Below are positions 43,661 through 51,829 of a stretch of 64,000 nt of DNA, piece after piece. Both the position numbers and the translations under genes were made by a program. Positions within the stretch are counted from its first letter, which is position 1. The number at the start of each line of letters is the position of its first letter. The notes beneath the pieces are model-generated. The model made no database searches and was not told where the DNA came from. It saw nothing but the letters and a program-made list of their open reading frames with translations. Location of the stretch: the NCBI GenBank assembly GCA_900318645.1, contig ONLH01000009.1, forward strand, positions 1 through 64,000. The letters are read 5' to 3'. The stretch comes from an uncultured Prevotellaceae bacterium. Its GTDB lineage: Bacteria > Bacteroidota > Bacteroidia > Bacteroidales > Muribaculaceae.

Positions 43661-45632
43661 CGTCTTCGTTCACTAGGTTGTCAATAATGAATCCCTGGCG
43701 CTCCATGGTATTCTTGCCCATGAAGAAGGCCAGCATCTGCTTTACCGAGTCCTCTTTACGCAACTGTACACGGTCCAGACGCATCTCGGGGCCGATGAAG
43801 TCCTTGAACTCGTCAGGAGAAATCTCTCCGAGACCTTTAAATCGAGTGATTTCGGCATTTTCTCCCAGCTTGTTGAGGGCATTCAACCGTTCCTCGTCAC
43901 TGTAGCAGTAGTAGGTCTCGACTTTTTGAGGCTTTGCCTCGCGTTTGTTTGTGCGGTTTTTGCGCTTAGCGTCTTTCTTGTTAAGCACGCGGAATAGGGG
44001 AGTCTGCAGGATGTAGAGGTGTCCTGTCTTGATCAATTCAGGGCAGAACTGCAGGAAGTAGGTCAGCAGCAGCAGGCGGATGTGCATGCCGTCAACATCG
44101 GCATCAGTAGCGATGATGACTTTGTTGTAGCGCAGGCCTTCAATGCCGTCCTCGATGTTGAGTGCCGACTGCAGCATGGCAAATTCCGTGTTGACGATGA
44201 CCTTCTTGGGGTCAAGACCATAGGTGTTCAGCGGTTTACCGCGAAGCGAGAACACGGCTTGCGTCTCCACGTCACGGATCTTGGTAATTGAGCCACTTGC
44301 GCTCAGTCCCTCGGTGATGAATATACTGGTCTCGTCACGGCGGTCATTATCCTTGGGCGCTCTCGAGTCATTGAAGTGTACTCGGCAGTCGCGCAGCTTG
44401 TCGTTGTGCAGCGTGGCCTTTTTGACGTTCTCGCGCACCTGTTTGCTCACTCCGGCGATGGCTTTGCGCTCTCGCTCGTTGTCCTGAATCTTCTTCAGCA
44501 GCACTTCGGCAGTCTCGGGTGCCTTGTGCAGGTAGTTGTCAAGTTCGCGCTTGATGAAGTCGTTGATGTATTTATAGATCGTGGGGCCGTCTTTCCACAT
44601 GATACTGCTGCCCAGCTTGATCTTGGTTTGAGACTCAAACACGGGTTCCTCGACCTTGATGCTGATGGCTGCGACAATGCCGTTGCGGATGTCACTGTAC
44701 TCGAAGTTCTTGCCGTAGAACTCCTTGATGGTCCTTGACAAGGCCTCGCGGAAGGCGCTCTGGTGTGTGCCACCTTGTGTCGTGTGCTGGCCGTTGACAA
44801 ACGAGTAGAACTCCTCGCCCAACTGGGCAGCGTGGGTGATAACGACCTCGATGTCATCGCCCGTGAAGTGCATCAGCGGGTACAAGGGGTCGTTGGTCAT
44901 GTTCTCCTTCACTAGGTCGCTCAAGCCGTTCCGCGAGTGGTACTTCTTGCCGTTGAACATGAGCGTCAGGCCGGTGTTCAGGTAAGAGTAGTTCTTGATC
45001 ATCTGCTCGATGATGTCCTCACGGAACTCATAGTTCTTGAAGATACTTGCATCGGGAGTGAAGCGAACCAGGGTGCCGTTTTCCTCGCCTTCATTAGCGG
45101 GGATGATGCCGCTCTCTTCCTTGGCCACGCCCTCATGGTAGGTCACCGATGAGCATTGCCCGTCACGCACGCTACGGATGTAGAACTCGGTGGACAAGGC
45201 ATTAACCGCCTTGATACCCACACCATTCAAGCCCACTGAGCGCTTATAGGTCTGCGTGTCATACTTGGCACCGGTGTTCATCTTTGAAGATGCTGCCTTG
45301 ACCTGGTCAAGGGGGATGCCACGGCCGTAGTCACGGATGGTCACAGTGCCCTCGGCAACGTCGATGTCTATCGTGGGTTTGGCATAGCCCGTGTTGAACT
45401 CATCGATACTGTTGTCGATCACCTCCTTGATGAGGACATAAACGCCGTCATCGTTTTGGGAGCCGTCGCCCAGCTTACCGATGTACATGCCCGGTCGTTG
45501 GCGGATGTGCTCACGGGGAGACAGCGTCACCAGGCGGTCATAACCGCCAAAGTCGCTCGCTCCGCCTCCTGTCTGCTGACCCGCATCCACAGTAGCCTCT
45601 TCTATGATTGGATTCTCTTTATCTTGTGACAT
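43638..45632 (-). CDS. parE: DNA topoisomerase IV subunit B
   Basis: 664 residues. The ATPase domain has [21 protein letters not shown] (Glu base, Asn-Mg), IRDYGRGIP and SVGLNGVG. The transducer and TOPRIM domains follow: [20 protein letters not shown] supplies the catalytic Asp pair, and the Glu motif reads ITEGLSASG instead of the usual EGDSA; codon CTG stands where Asp is expected (near 44308). KGLGEISP is near the C-terminus. Bacteroidetes ParE lacks a long C-tail, as here. With ParC (not in the window) it decatenates daughter chromosomes. Confidence 0.94.
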   Translation of the reverse strand: MSQDKENPIIEEATVDAGQQTGGGASDFGGYDRLVTLSPREHIRQRPGMYIGKLGDGSQNDDGVYVLIKEVIDNSIDEFNTGYAKPTIDIDVAEGTVTIRDYGRGIPLDQVKAASSKMNTGAKYDTQTYKRSVGLNGVGIKAVNALSTEFYIRSVRDGQCSSVTYHEGVAKEESGIIPANEGEENGTLVRFTPDASIFKNYEFREDIIEQMIKNYSYLNTGLTLMFNGKKYHSRNGLSDLVKENMTNDPLYPLMHFTGDDIEVVITHAAQLGEEFYSFVNGQHTTQGGTHQSAFREALSRTIKEFYGKNFEYSDIRNGIVAAISIKVEEPVFESQTKIKLGSSIMWKDGPTIYKYINDFIKRELDNYLHKAPETAEVLLKKIQDNERERKAIAGVSKQVRENVKKATLHNDKLRDCRVHFNDSRAPKDNDRRDETSIFITEGLSASGSITKIRDVETQAVFSLRGKPLNTYGLDPKKVIVNTEFAMLQSALNIEDGIEGLRYNKVIIATDADVDGMHIRLLLLTYFLQFCPELIKTGHLYILQTPLFRVLNKKDAKRKNRTNKREAKPQKVETYYCYSDEERLNALNKLGENAEITRFKGLGEISPDEFKDFIGPEMRLDRVQLRKEDSVKQMLAFFMGKNTMERQGFIIDNLVNEDDEDITVH

Positions 45633-45757
45633 TTATTGTGATTTCTGTATTATTTAACCTACAAAATTACAAAAAATCCCGCAAACATCATGCCACCTCC
45701 CTCAACAATAAGTTTTATTAACGAAAAAATCCCCCTCTCGTCCTCCATCCTGTTGGG

Positions 45758-45779
45758 GTATTGCAAGCCTCTGGCTTGC
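45758..45779 (+). repeat. GTA-hairpin repeat, copy 10
   Basis: GTATT foot, arms GCAAGCC / GGCTTGC, loop TCT; preceded by CTGTTGGG. Confidence 0.65.
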
Positions 45780-45794
45780 ACAATTTACAAGTCA

Positions 45795-45831
45795 AGGTGC
45801 TTGCCTTTCCCATCAGGAAGGACAAGCACCT
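45795..45831 (-). terminator. Stem-loop after the HIT gene
   Basis: AGGTGCTTG (45795-45803) and CAAGCACCT (45823-45831) with partly paired inner arms; no clear T run, so its role as terminator is tentative. Confidence 0.5.
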
Positions 45832-45862
45832 CTTCAATCTTCTTGCATTAACAGCTCTCGCT

Positions 45863-46255
45863 TTACAGCTTCGCTGCAATCGCAGCTGCGATTTCCTGCA
45901 TCTCCTCGGCAGGGAGTGTCAGCTTCGGACCACCGAAAGCCATATCTTTCTCGCTCTGCAGGGGAACGAGGTGGATGTGGCAGTGGGGGACCTCAAGACC
46001 CAGAACACCGATGCCGATACGCTTGCACGGAATAGCCTGTTCCAGAGCCATAGCCACTTTGCGGGCAAATGCCCAAAGACCCAAATACTCTTCCTCACTG
46101 AGGTCAAACATGTAATTAACCTCATGCTTGGGAATTACCAGGGTGTGGCCCTTGGCCATCGGGTTGATATCAAGGAATGCAAAGTAATTTTCATCCTCTG
46201 CTACCTTATAGCTGGGAATCTCGCCAGCGGCGATTCTACTGAATATCGTTGCCAT
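45863..46255 (-). CDS. HIT-family nucleotide hydrolase
   Basis: 130 residues. The histidine-triad motif is VPHCHIHLVPL near residue 95, with upstream blocks ENYFAFLDINPMAKGHTLVIPK typical of the Hint branch. The family cleaves AMP-lysine-like or other nucleoside phosphoramidates; the natural substrate in bacteria is not settled. It follows greA after 8 nt, so the two form an operon; this order is common in Bacteroidetes. Confidence 0.95.
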   Translation of the reverse strand: MATIFSRIAAGEIPSYKVAEDENYFAFLDINPMAKGHTLVIPKHEVNYMFDLSEEEYLGLWAFARKVAMALEQAIPCKRIGIGVLGLEVPHCHIHLVPLQSEKDMAFGGPKLTLPAEEMQEIAAAIAAKL

Positions 46256-46263
46256 AATGCTGA

Positions 46264-46734
46264 TTATACTTCAATTTTCAGGATTTCAAACTTCATCAGG
46301 CCGGCAGGGGCATGAACTTCAACCTTGTCGCCAACCTTGTGGCCCAGCAGACCCTTAGCAATAGGAGTAGTGATGGAAATCTTACCCTCGCGCAGGTTTG
46401 CTTCGGTCTCAGTAACAATGGTATAGGTCATCGTGGCCTTGTTCTTCAGGTTCTTGATGGTAACCTTGGTGAGCAACTGTACCTCATCCGTGCTGATTTT
46501 ACTCTCGTCGATGATGCGGGCCGATGCAATCAGGCTCTTCAACTCGGCAATCTTGGCCTCGAGCATGCCCTGACGTTCTTTGGCGGCATCATATTCTGCG
46601 TTCTCTGAAAGGTCGCCCTTGTCACGCGCCTCGACAATGGCACGAACAACCTCGGGACGTTCTACGTTCTCAAGATGGGAAAGTTCCGCCATCTTTTTGT
46701 CGTAACCTTCCTGTGTCATGTAAGTAATAGCCAT
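46264..46734 (-). CDS. greA: Transcription elongation factor GreA
   Basis: 156 residues. The N-terminal coiled coil (about 8-75, including LENVERPEVVRAIVEARDKGDLSENAEYDAAKERQ) carries the acidic tip residues; the C-terminal FKBP-like domain has TYTIVTETEANLREGKISITTPIAKGLLGHKVGD. It restarts backtracked RNA polymerase by stimulating transcript cleavage. The first gene of the greA-HIT pair, with a -7 box (TATCTTTG, minus, 46843-46836) about 100 nt upstream. Confidence 0.97.
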   Translation of the reverse strand: MAITYMTQEGYDKKMAELSHLENVERPEVVRAIVEARDKGDLSENAEYDAAKERQGMLEAKIAELKSLIASARIIDESKISTDEVQLLTKVTIKNLKNKATMTYTIVTETEANLREGKISITTPIAKGLLGHKVGDKVEVHAPAGLMKFEILKIEV

Positions 46735-46835
46735 GCTAAATACTGTGTCTTTTAAATTTTTAAAGTCTCAAAAAATGAGAAGAATCTCAACTATTTGCTG
46801 GTGAGATCCCTCGCGGTTAATATCTTTCAACGCTG

Positions 46836-46843
46836 CAAAGATA
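46836..46843 (-). promoter_or_regulatory. -7 box upstream of greA
   Basis: TATCTTTG on the minus strand; no TTG at the standard distance. The 100-nt leader contains short AT-rich inverted repeats. Confidence 0.45.
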
Positions 46844-46958
46844 GGCAAAATTTTTGATTAGTATTGTCGGATTGTTAATAAAATCACGTCTTTTTTAAAA
46901 AATTAACCGATGATGGTGGTTTTGCTATGGTTTTCGGTGATACTTGGCGACCATTTTG

Positions 46959-48395
46959 TCAATGGCGCCACAGGGTAATAATCTGCCTGGCGGCAATCAA
47001 TACGCTCACAGTGGTGATGATAGCAGCAATAAGCAATTGGCCAGTCTCCATACAGGCCATCACGACCGATGCAACTGCGAGTGTCCACAGCAGGTTGTAC
47101 AGACTGGCTCGACTGACGCTCAATCGGTAGAGCTTGAAGTAAACCACCGCTACGATGAGCGTGTACAGCAAGTAGGACACCAGGAATGCGACACCCAGTC
47201 CGTTCAGGCCCCACCACTGGTAGAACACGATGTTCAGCACCAGGTTGATTACAGCACTTGCTACCTCGGTCCACAAGTAGGTCTTGCCGTCTCCCTTGGC
47301 TAGGATGGTAAACGCTAGGCACCACGACAGCGTCCTCAGGATGGTTCCTATCATCCCCCACGATACAAAGGTGAGAATCACGTTAAACTCGGGCGTGTAC
47401 AGCAGCCACACCACGAGTTCGCGCAGCAGGATGAACAGAGCCACTACCGGAGCCATCACAGCGATGGCGACGTTGATTTCCTGGGATACAAATGCTCGCA
47501 GGCGCAGGCGGCTCTCGGCAACACGTGACAAGCGGGGATAGTATTCCATTCCCAGTGCGGTCAGTATCAGACCTGTATATTTGTTGATTAGCGTGTAGCC
47601 CGCTTGATAGAAGCCCACTTGGTCGGTGCCCGCATGCACGTTCAACCAGGCATTGAAGGCATAGCTGGCCAGGATACTGGCAAAGTTGCCAAGGGTCATG
47701 AAGATGCCCAGTCTCACAAATCCTTTACCCATGTCAAACGTCTCTTTGCCACCGACGCTGGCATTCGCATAGTCACGGTTGCGGAATACCCATGCAAAGG
47801 CTGCCAGCGCTAGGGCGTAGGCGATGATTGACGGCAGGATGCTACGCTCTCGCAGCAGGTAGAACAGTGGAACAGATACAGCTAAGCCGACAATAGTACC
47901 CCACAGGGTCACGCTCGCCAGTCGTTTTAGATGCGCTGTTCCTTGCAGCACAGCATATTCGCCATTGGTCAGCGCCTGCAGCAGTACGGCAATACTCAAT
48001 GCGACAAAGCCCCAAATGTGAGAGGAGTCGCCAAAGGTGACCTCGCTCAGCAGGGGTGCCAGTGATAAGGTCAGCAAAGCTCCGGCCAAGCCTAACCAAA
48101 GCGACCATTTCCTCACAACGGCTACCATCTTGGCGACAAGGCCCTCGTCACGGCCTTCAAGCGCTTGGGAGATGTCACGCACGCTGCTCGAGCGGATGCC
48201 CAGGTTGGTGCCCGTCGAAATCATTTCCAACGCATTGTTGAACAGGCCGAACAACCCGATGCCGACAGGGCCAATCCACAGGGCAACCAGCTTGGTGCGG
48301 ATGATGGAGCACAGGATGCCCATGACTTGAACGCCACCGAACAGCCCCATCGCCTTCATTGCCATGCGTGATATGTTTCCCTGCTTGCTGGACAT
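46959..48395 (-). CDS. Wzx-type oligosaccharide flippase
   Basis: 478 residues with about twelve to fourteen membrane segments and no soluble domain. The N-terminus (FGGVQVMGILCSIIRTKLVALWIGPVGIGLFGL) and PVVALFILLRELVVWLLYTPEF are typical of the polysaccharide-transport branch of the MATE/MOP superfamily (O-antigen translocases). It would flip lipid-linked glycans across the inner membrane. The GNAT/FemAB-like gene lies just upstream in the same orientation, and glycosyltransferase genes occur at the right edge. The gap to that gene is 40 nt. Confidence 0.87.
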   Translation of the reverse strand: MSSKQGNISRMAMKAMGLFGGVQVMGILCSIIRTKLVALWIGPVGIGLFGLFNNALEMISTGTNLGIRSSSVRDISQALEGRDEGLVAKMVAVVRKWSLWLGLAGALLTLSLAPLLSEVTFGDSSHIWGFVALSIAVLLQALTNGEYAVLQGTAHLKRLASVTLWGTIVGLAVSVPLFYLLRERSILPSIIAYALALAAFAWVFRNRDYANASVGGKETFDMGKGFVRLGIFMTLGNFASILASYAFNAWLNVHAGTDQVGFYQAGYTLINKYTGLILTALGMEYYPRLSRVAESRLRLRAFVSQEINVAIAVMAPVVALFILLRELVVWLLYTPEFNVILTFVSWGMIGTILRTLSWCLAFTILAKGDGKTYLWTEVASAVINLVLNIVFYQWWGLNGLGVAFLVSYLLYTLIVAVVYFKLYRLSVSRASLYNLLWTLAVASVVMACMETGQLLIAAIITTVSVLIAARQIITLWRH

Positions 48396-48435
48396 GTTAA
48401 TACCTTTACATTATATAAATAACGCTTTGACTTTT

Positions 48436-49377
48436 CTACCACTTGATGTCAAACACCTGATAGGCAATGCCTCGGCCCCCCAGGCGACATTTCTGGCGAA
48501 CAAGCCCCTCGTTCAGGTAGCGGCCATGGTCCTCGTTGCTGATGCCGAAGTCGAAATAGCGGTACCCGTCTTCAGCGCTCTTCTTGATAAGATTATCAAA
48601 CAGCAGGGTCAATGCCTTGCTGTCTTTGCCACGAGGCGATGCCCCGATGTATTGGCAGTGAGCAACGGGTTGGGAATAGTACATGACCACGCCTGCCAGC
48701 AGTTCGCCGTCTAGGGTGGCAGTATATAGTTTGATGTTCTCGGGGAAACGCCCGACCAGCAGCTTGATCTCTTCAAGCGTGTGGACCGGTCGTGTACTGT
48801 AACGTTCGCCAAGCAGCGATGACAGCAACTCCCAGTAGCCTTCCCAATCATCGCTCTGACCTGTCTTGATGCCGGCTTTGCGGGCTGCATTAGAGCCGCT
48901 CTTGTTGCCGCGGTCAAGCGGTAACGGGCATGTCAGGTCGATGGTGGTAGATATGTTCGTCTCAATCAGCGATGAACCGTGGCGGAATAGGGCATACAGG
49001 TCTTCCTCACAGGGGTAGCGGTGATAGATGTGGGGCACGGCTTTATAGACAAACTTCTTGAGACCGTTTCCCTGCATCCAGGCTATGGCGGCATCCATCA
49101 CCTCGACCATCACAGTGGTGTCAAAGTGCTTCAGTGGCACGATCCACCCGCCGTAGGTCAACCCGCGGTGTGACCACAACGTGTCTCCGTCGATATTGGC
49201 AGGCAGCAGACCGCACATCTTACCGTCGCGTAGTGCGACAAGTGAGCAATCCGTGAAGCGGTCACTGTGATAATCCATATATCCACGCTCATGAAGGAAC
49301 GTCCCGTTACGGCTGTTCTTCACCATTTCGTCCCACTGGCCCTTCATTGAGCCGTCATATTTCACAATTTCTATCAT
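48436..49377 (-). CDS. GNAT/FemAB-like acyltransferase
   Basis: 313 residues from MIEIVKYDGSMKGQWDEMV; the upstream 22 codons are unlikely to be translated. Residues about 150-300 form a GNAT-type fold (LYTATLDGELLAGVVMYYS, YIGASPRGKDSKALTLLFDNLIKKSAEDGYRYFDFG). The N-terminal half (NGTFLHERGYMDYHSDRF) resembles the lipid-linked-sugar and FemAB-like acetyltransferases found beside polysaccharide genes. It probably adds an acyl or aminoacyl group to a sugar or peptide. It is co-directional with the flippase, which supports a role in surface-glycan synthesis. Confidence 0.78.
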   Translation of the reverse strand: MIEIVKYDGSMKGQWDEMVKNSRNGTFLHERGYMDYHSDRFTDCSLVALRDGKMCGLLPANIDGDTLWSHRGLTYGGWIVPLKHFDTTVMVEVMDAAIAWMQGNGLKKFVYKAVPHIYHRYPCEEDLYALFRHGSSLIETNISTTIDLTCPLPLDRGNKSGSNAARKAGIKTGQSDDWEGYWELLSSLLGERYSTRPVHTLEEIKLLVGRFPENIKLYTATLDGELLAGVVMYYSQPVAHCQYIGASPRGKDSKALTLLFDNLIKKSAEDGYRYFDFGISNEDHGRYLNEGLVRQKCRLGGRGIAYQVFDIKW

Positions 49378-49469
49378 TTTTTCAAATAAAATGTAATCCG
49401 CCAATCCCAGTAGATATCGGTCCTGTCCGTCATCTATGCTCAATCCGTCAACTCCTCAAGAATAAAACG

Positions 49470-49477
49470 CAAATTTA
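49470..49477 (-). promoter_or_regulatory. -7 box for the GNAT-flippase pair
   Basis: TAAATTTG on the minus strand, about 90 nt before the ATG; the nearest TTG lies 23 nt upstream, slightly too far. It is next to the divergent plus promoter. Confidence 0.45.
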
Positions 49478-49490
49478 GCAATAAAAGTAT

Positions 49491-49498
49491 TACCTTTG
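49491..49498 (+). promoter_or_regulatory. -7 box of the DAACS gene
   Basis: TACCTTTG, 21 nt before the ATG at 49520. Confidence 0.6.
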
Positions 49499-49519
49499 CA
49501 CAAAATTAAAATAAATCAT

Positions 49520-50704
49520 ATGAATCTTAGAAGAATACCACTCCTCCCTCGTGTCATCATCGCAATCATTCTGGGTGTTGTCTGTGGCATGTTTTTCCCT
49601 GAATGGGCAGTTAGATGCTTCGTGACTTTCAACAGCATCTTCAGTCATTTCCTTTCATTCTTGATTCCGCTCATCATCGTGGGACTGGTGACCCCGGCCA
49701 TCGCCGATATCGGAAAGGGAGCGGGCAAGTTGCTCCTTATCACCGCATTGATTGCTTATGGCGACACCGTTTTTTCGGGTTTCTTGAGCTATTTCACCAG
49801 TGTCGGTGTGTTCCCGTCGCTCATTGATCGCGCTCAGGCCGCTGAGGCGGTAGCGACCGCCAAAGAGTTACAGCCCTTCTTCACTATCGAGATTCCGCCT
49901 CTGCTCGACGTGATGAGTGCATTGATAACGGCATTTGTCTTGGGCTTGGGTATTGCCTTCTTTGAATCGTCTAACCTAAAGAAAGCTTTCGACGAGTTCC
50001 GCGACATCATTGCCAAGACCATCGAGGTGGCGCTCATTCCCATCCTACCTTTATATATCTTCTCTATCTTCCTCAACATGTCGTTCTCGGGACAGGCATG
50101 GCGCATTATCCAGGTCTTTATTGCCATCATCGGAGTCATCTTCTTGATGCACATCTTGCTGTTGGTGTTCCAGTATTGTCTTGCAGGACTCATTGCTCAT
50201 CGCAATCCTTTTAGGGCATTATACAATATGTTGCCTGCCTATTTCACTGCTTTGGGCACCTCGTCCTCGGCCGCGACCATCCCTGTCACTATGCGACAGG
50301 TGAAGCTCAATGGCGTCAGTGAAGGCATCGCTGGCTTTGTAGTGCCCCTGTGTGCGACAATTCATTTGTCGGGAAGTGCTATGAAGATAACGGCTTGTGC
50401 CGTCGCCTTGCTCATCATGCAGGGTGGGGTCATCGACATCGCACATTTCGCGGGCTTTATTCTCATGCTCGGCGTGATGATGGTAGCAGCACCGGGTGTC
50501 CCTGGTGGCGCTATCATGGCCGCCCTCGGTGTCTTGCAGTCTATCCTGGGCTTCACTCCCGAGCAACAGGCAATCATGATTGCTCTATACATCACCATGG
50601 ACAGTTTCGGCACCGCCTGCAATGTCACTGGCGATGGCGCGATAGCGCTCGTTGTGGACCGCATCTACACGGGAAAATCTCAATCTCAAAGGAGCGCATT
50701 GTAG
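49520..50704 (+). CDS. Dicarboxylate/amino acid:cation symporter (DAACS)
   Basis: 394 residues with eight or more membrane segments and two re-entrant loops. The family is shown by LSFLIPLIIVGLVTPAIADIGKGAGK near residue 50, the Ser-rich hairpin TALGTSSSAATIPVT, VPLCATIHLSGSAMK and the second hairpin APGVPGGAIMAALG, with the final MDSFGTACNVTGDGAIALVVDR block. It imports glutamate, aspartate, serine or C4-dicarboxylates with sodium or protons; the exact substrate is not clear. It stands alone. Confidence 0.93.
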   Translation: MNLRRIPLLPRVIIAIILGVVCGMFFPEWAVRCFVTFNSIFSHFLSFLIPLIIVGLVTPAIADIGKGAGKLLLITALIAYGDTVFSGFLSYFTSVGVFPSLIDRAQAAEAVATAKELQPFFTIEIPPLLDVMSALITAFVLGLGIAFFESSNLKKAFDEFRDIIAKTIEVALIPILPLYIFSIFLNMSFSGQAWRIIQVFIAIIGVIFLMHILLLVFQYCLAGLIAHRNPFRALYNMLPAYFTALGTSSSAATIPVTMRQVKLNGVSEGIAGFVVPLCATIHLSGSAMKITACAVALLIMQGGVIDIAHFAGFILMLGVMMVAAPGVPGGAIMAALGVLQSILGFTPEQQAIMIALYITMDSFGTACNVTGDGAIALVVDRIYTGKSQSQRSAL

Positions 50705-50794
50705 CTCAGGCAACTAATGAAGTGTGAAAAATGCTCAATCTGTGGCTTTTTTAGAGGAAAACGAAGTTTTTTTAAAAAAAAGTATGAAAAAATT

Positions 50795-50823
50795 TTGTAT
50801 GTGAGAAAATGATATTAACTTTG
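50795..50823 (+). promoter_or_regulatory. Promoter of a candidate small RNA
   Basis: TTG (50795-50797), 18-nt spacer, TAACTTTG (50816-50823). Confidence 0.65.
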
Positions 50824-50828
50824 TAGCG

Positions 50829-50917
50829 CATAAAAGGGAAAAATCGATTTTGATTTATCAAAGAGTTTCGGATTAACTTACTGTCGTGATTGATAGAATG
50901 GTTAATCCATTTTTTTT
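50829..50917 (+). ncRNA. Candidate small RNA of about 90 nt
   Basis: A promoter-like pair lies directly upstream and the segment ends in a stem GGATTAAC (50870-50877) / GTTAATCC (50901-50908) followed by eight T (50910-50917), a textbook intrinsic terminator. No open frame with a start codon fits between. The start is estimated from the -7 box. The sequence does not match an RNA family I recognise; it could also be a leader or an attenuator of the downstream gene. Confidence 0.5.
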
Positions 50918-50918
50918 G

Positions 50919-50985
50919 TCCTTACCCCAACCCCCCATAGCTCCTCATCACCCCCCGTGACCCCCTATTTCCCCTTTCCCTGACC
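50919..50985 (-). other. G-rich tract with G-quadruplex potential (minus strand)
   Basis: Read on the minus strand, runs of three to six G separated by short loops occur five or more times (GGGG, GGGGG, GGGGGG, GGGGGG, GGGG). Confidence 0.6.
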
Positions 50986-51043
50986 ATTAAAAAATCATTT
51001 CATACATTAATCCTACCACTTCATCCAATACGTTTCAATTTCT

Positions 51044-51075
51044 TTGGATAACCCCCATCGGCCGTCATAACTTTG
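51044..51075 (+). promoter_or_regulatory. Promoter of the beta-barrel gene
   Basis: TTG (51044-51046), 21-nt spacer, TAACTTTG (51068-51075), ATG at 51116. Confidence 0.7.
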
Positions 51076-51115
51076 CATCATCAAACAAATAATAACCACT
51101 AAAAAATCAAAAGTT

Positions 51116-51751
51116 ATGACAACCAAGACTTCTAACATGGACAAGGTCCTCAACGTGAACTTCAACAAGAGTGTTAATCAATCAGTAAAGCGTATCGCTT
51201 GGACTTCGATGCTGACTCTGGCATTGATTCTGTTCGCTGCAGTACCCGCAACTGCCCAGATTAGTTTGGGCGTCAAGGGTGGCGTCAAACTTGAGAATGC
51301 TCGAATGAGCAGCGACGTCATTGACAGCGATAATCGCATCGGCAGCTCACTCGGTGTGGTGATGGATGTGAATATCCCCATCATCGGGCTGGGAGTAGAA
51401 ACTGGTGCGATGTTTACCACTCGCTCCTATGGTGATAATGGACGCAAGCTCCATTCTATTGATATCCCGGTCAATGCGCGTTACCGTTTCTCACTGCCGC
51501 TGGTCGAGAAGATTGTTGCTCCCTTCGCTTTTACGGGCCCTGAGGTTTCAGTAAGAATGAATATGGGTGCTTGGGGCAATGCTGGTGATGGCAGTCCCAT
51601 TGAAAGCAAAACAAGTCTCTCCTGGAACGTAGGCGCTGGCGTGGATCTGATCAAGCACGTGCGTGTGGCTGCTGCCTACAATATCTCTTTATCCAAGGAA
51701 AAGATGTATCGCGACAACTCTTGGAGCCTCAGTGCCGCCTACATGTTCTGA
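51116..51751 (+). CDS. Outer-membrane beta-barrel protein (PorT/OmpX-like)
   Basis: 211 residues. A long N-terminal segment precedes the hydrophobic core of the signal (SMLTLALILFAAVPATAQ, cleavage near 48); a second Met at residue 8 is an alternative start. The mature part alternates hydrophobic and polar residues in eight strands, from ISLGVKGGVKLENARMSS to LIKHVRVAAAYNISLS and the final SWSLSAAYMF with terminal Phe, the C-terminal signal for the BAM complex. It belongs to the small opacity/PorT-like barrel group. The function is unknown; adhesion or membrane stability are possible. Confidence 0.85.
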   Translation: MTTKTSNMDKVLNVNFNKSVNQSVKRIAWTSMLTLALILFAAVPATAQISLGVKGGVKLENARMSSDVIDSDNRIGSSLGVVMDVNIPIIGLGVETGAMFTTRSYGDNGRKLHSIDIPVNARYRFSLPLVEKIVAPFAFTGPEVSVRMNMGAWGNAGDGSPIESKTSLSWNVGAGVDLIKHVRVAAAYNISLSKEKMYRDNSWSLSAAYMF

Positions 51752-51771
51752 GCCCTCTAATTACTAATGCA

Positions 51772-51805
51772 ACAGGAGCGCCGACGGTCTAGTCAGCGCT
51801 CCTGT
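51772..51805. terminator. Terminator between convergent genes
   Basis: Arms ACAGGAGCGC (51772-51781) and GCGCTCCTGT (51796-51805) with a 14-nt loop. Confidence 0.8.
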
Positions 51806-51829
51806 GTTTATATAACCCTTGTTAGTGGA

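Larger units (their letters stand above)
50705..51115. other. Long intergenic region with promoter-terminator unit and C-rich tract
   Basis: In order it holds a promoter (50795-50823), a possible small RNA ending in a terminator (50870-50917), a C-rich tract (50919-50985, G-rich on the minus strand) and the promoter of the outer-membrane gene (51044-51075). Confidence 0.65.

Noticed and set aside
46903-47361. 152-codon minus frame overlapping the flippase C-terminus
   Set aside because: It is the same strand in another frame; the flippase frame has a continuous membrane pattern throughout.
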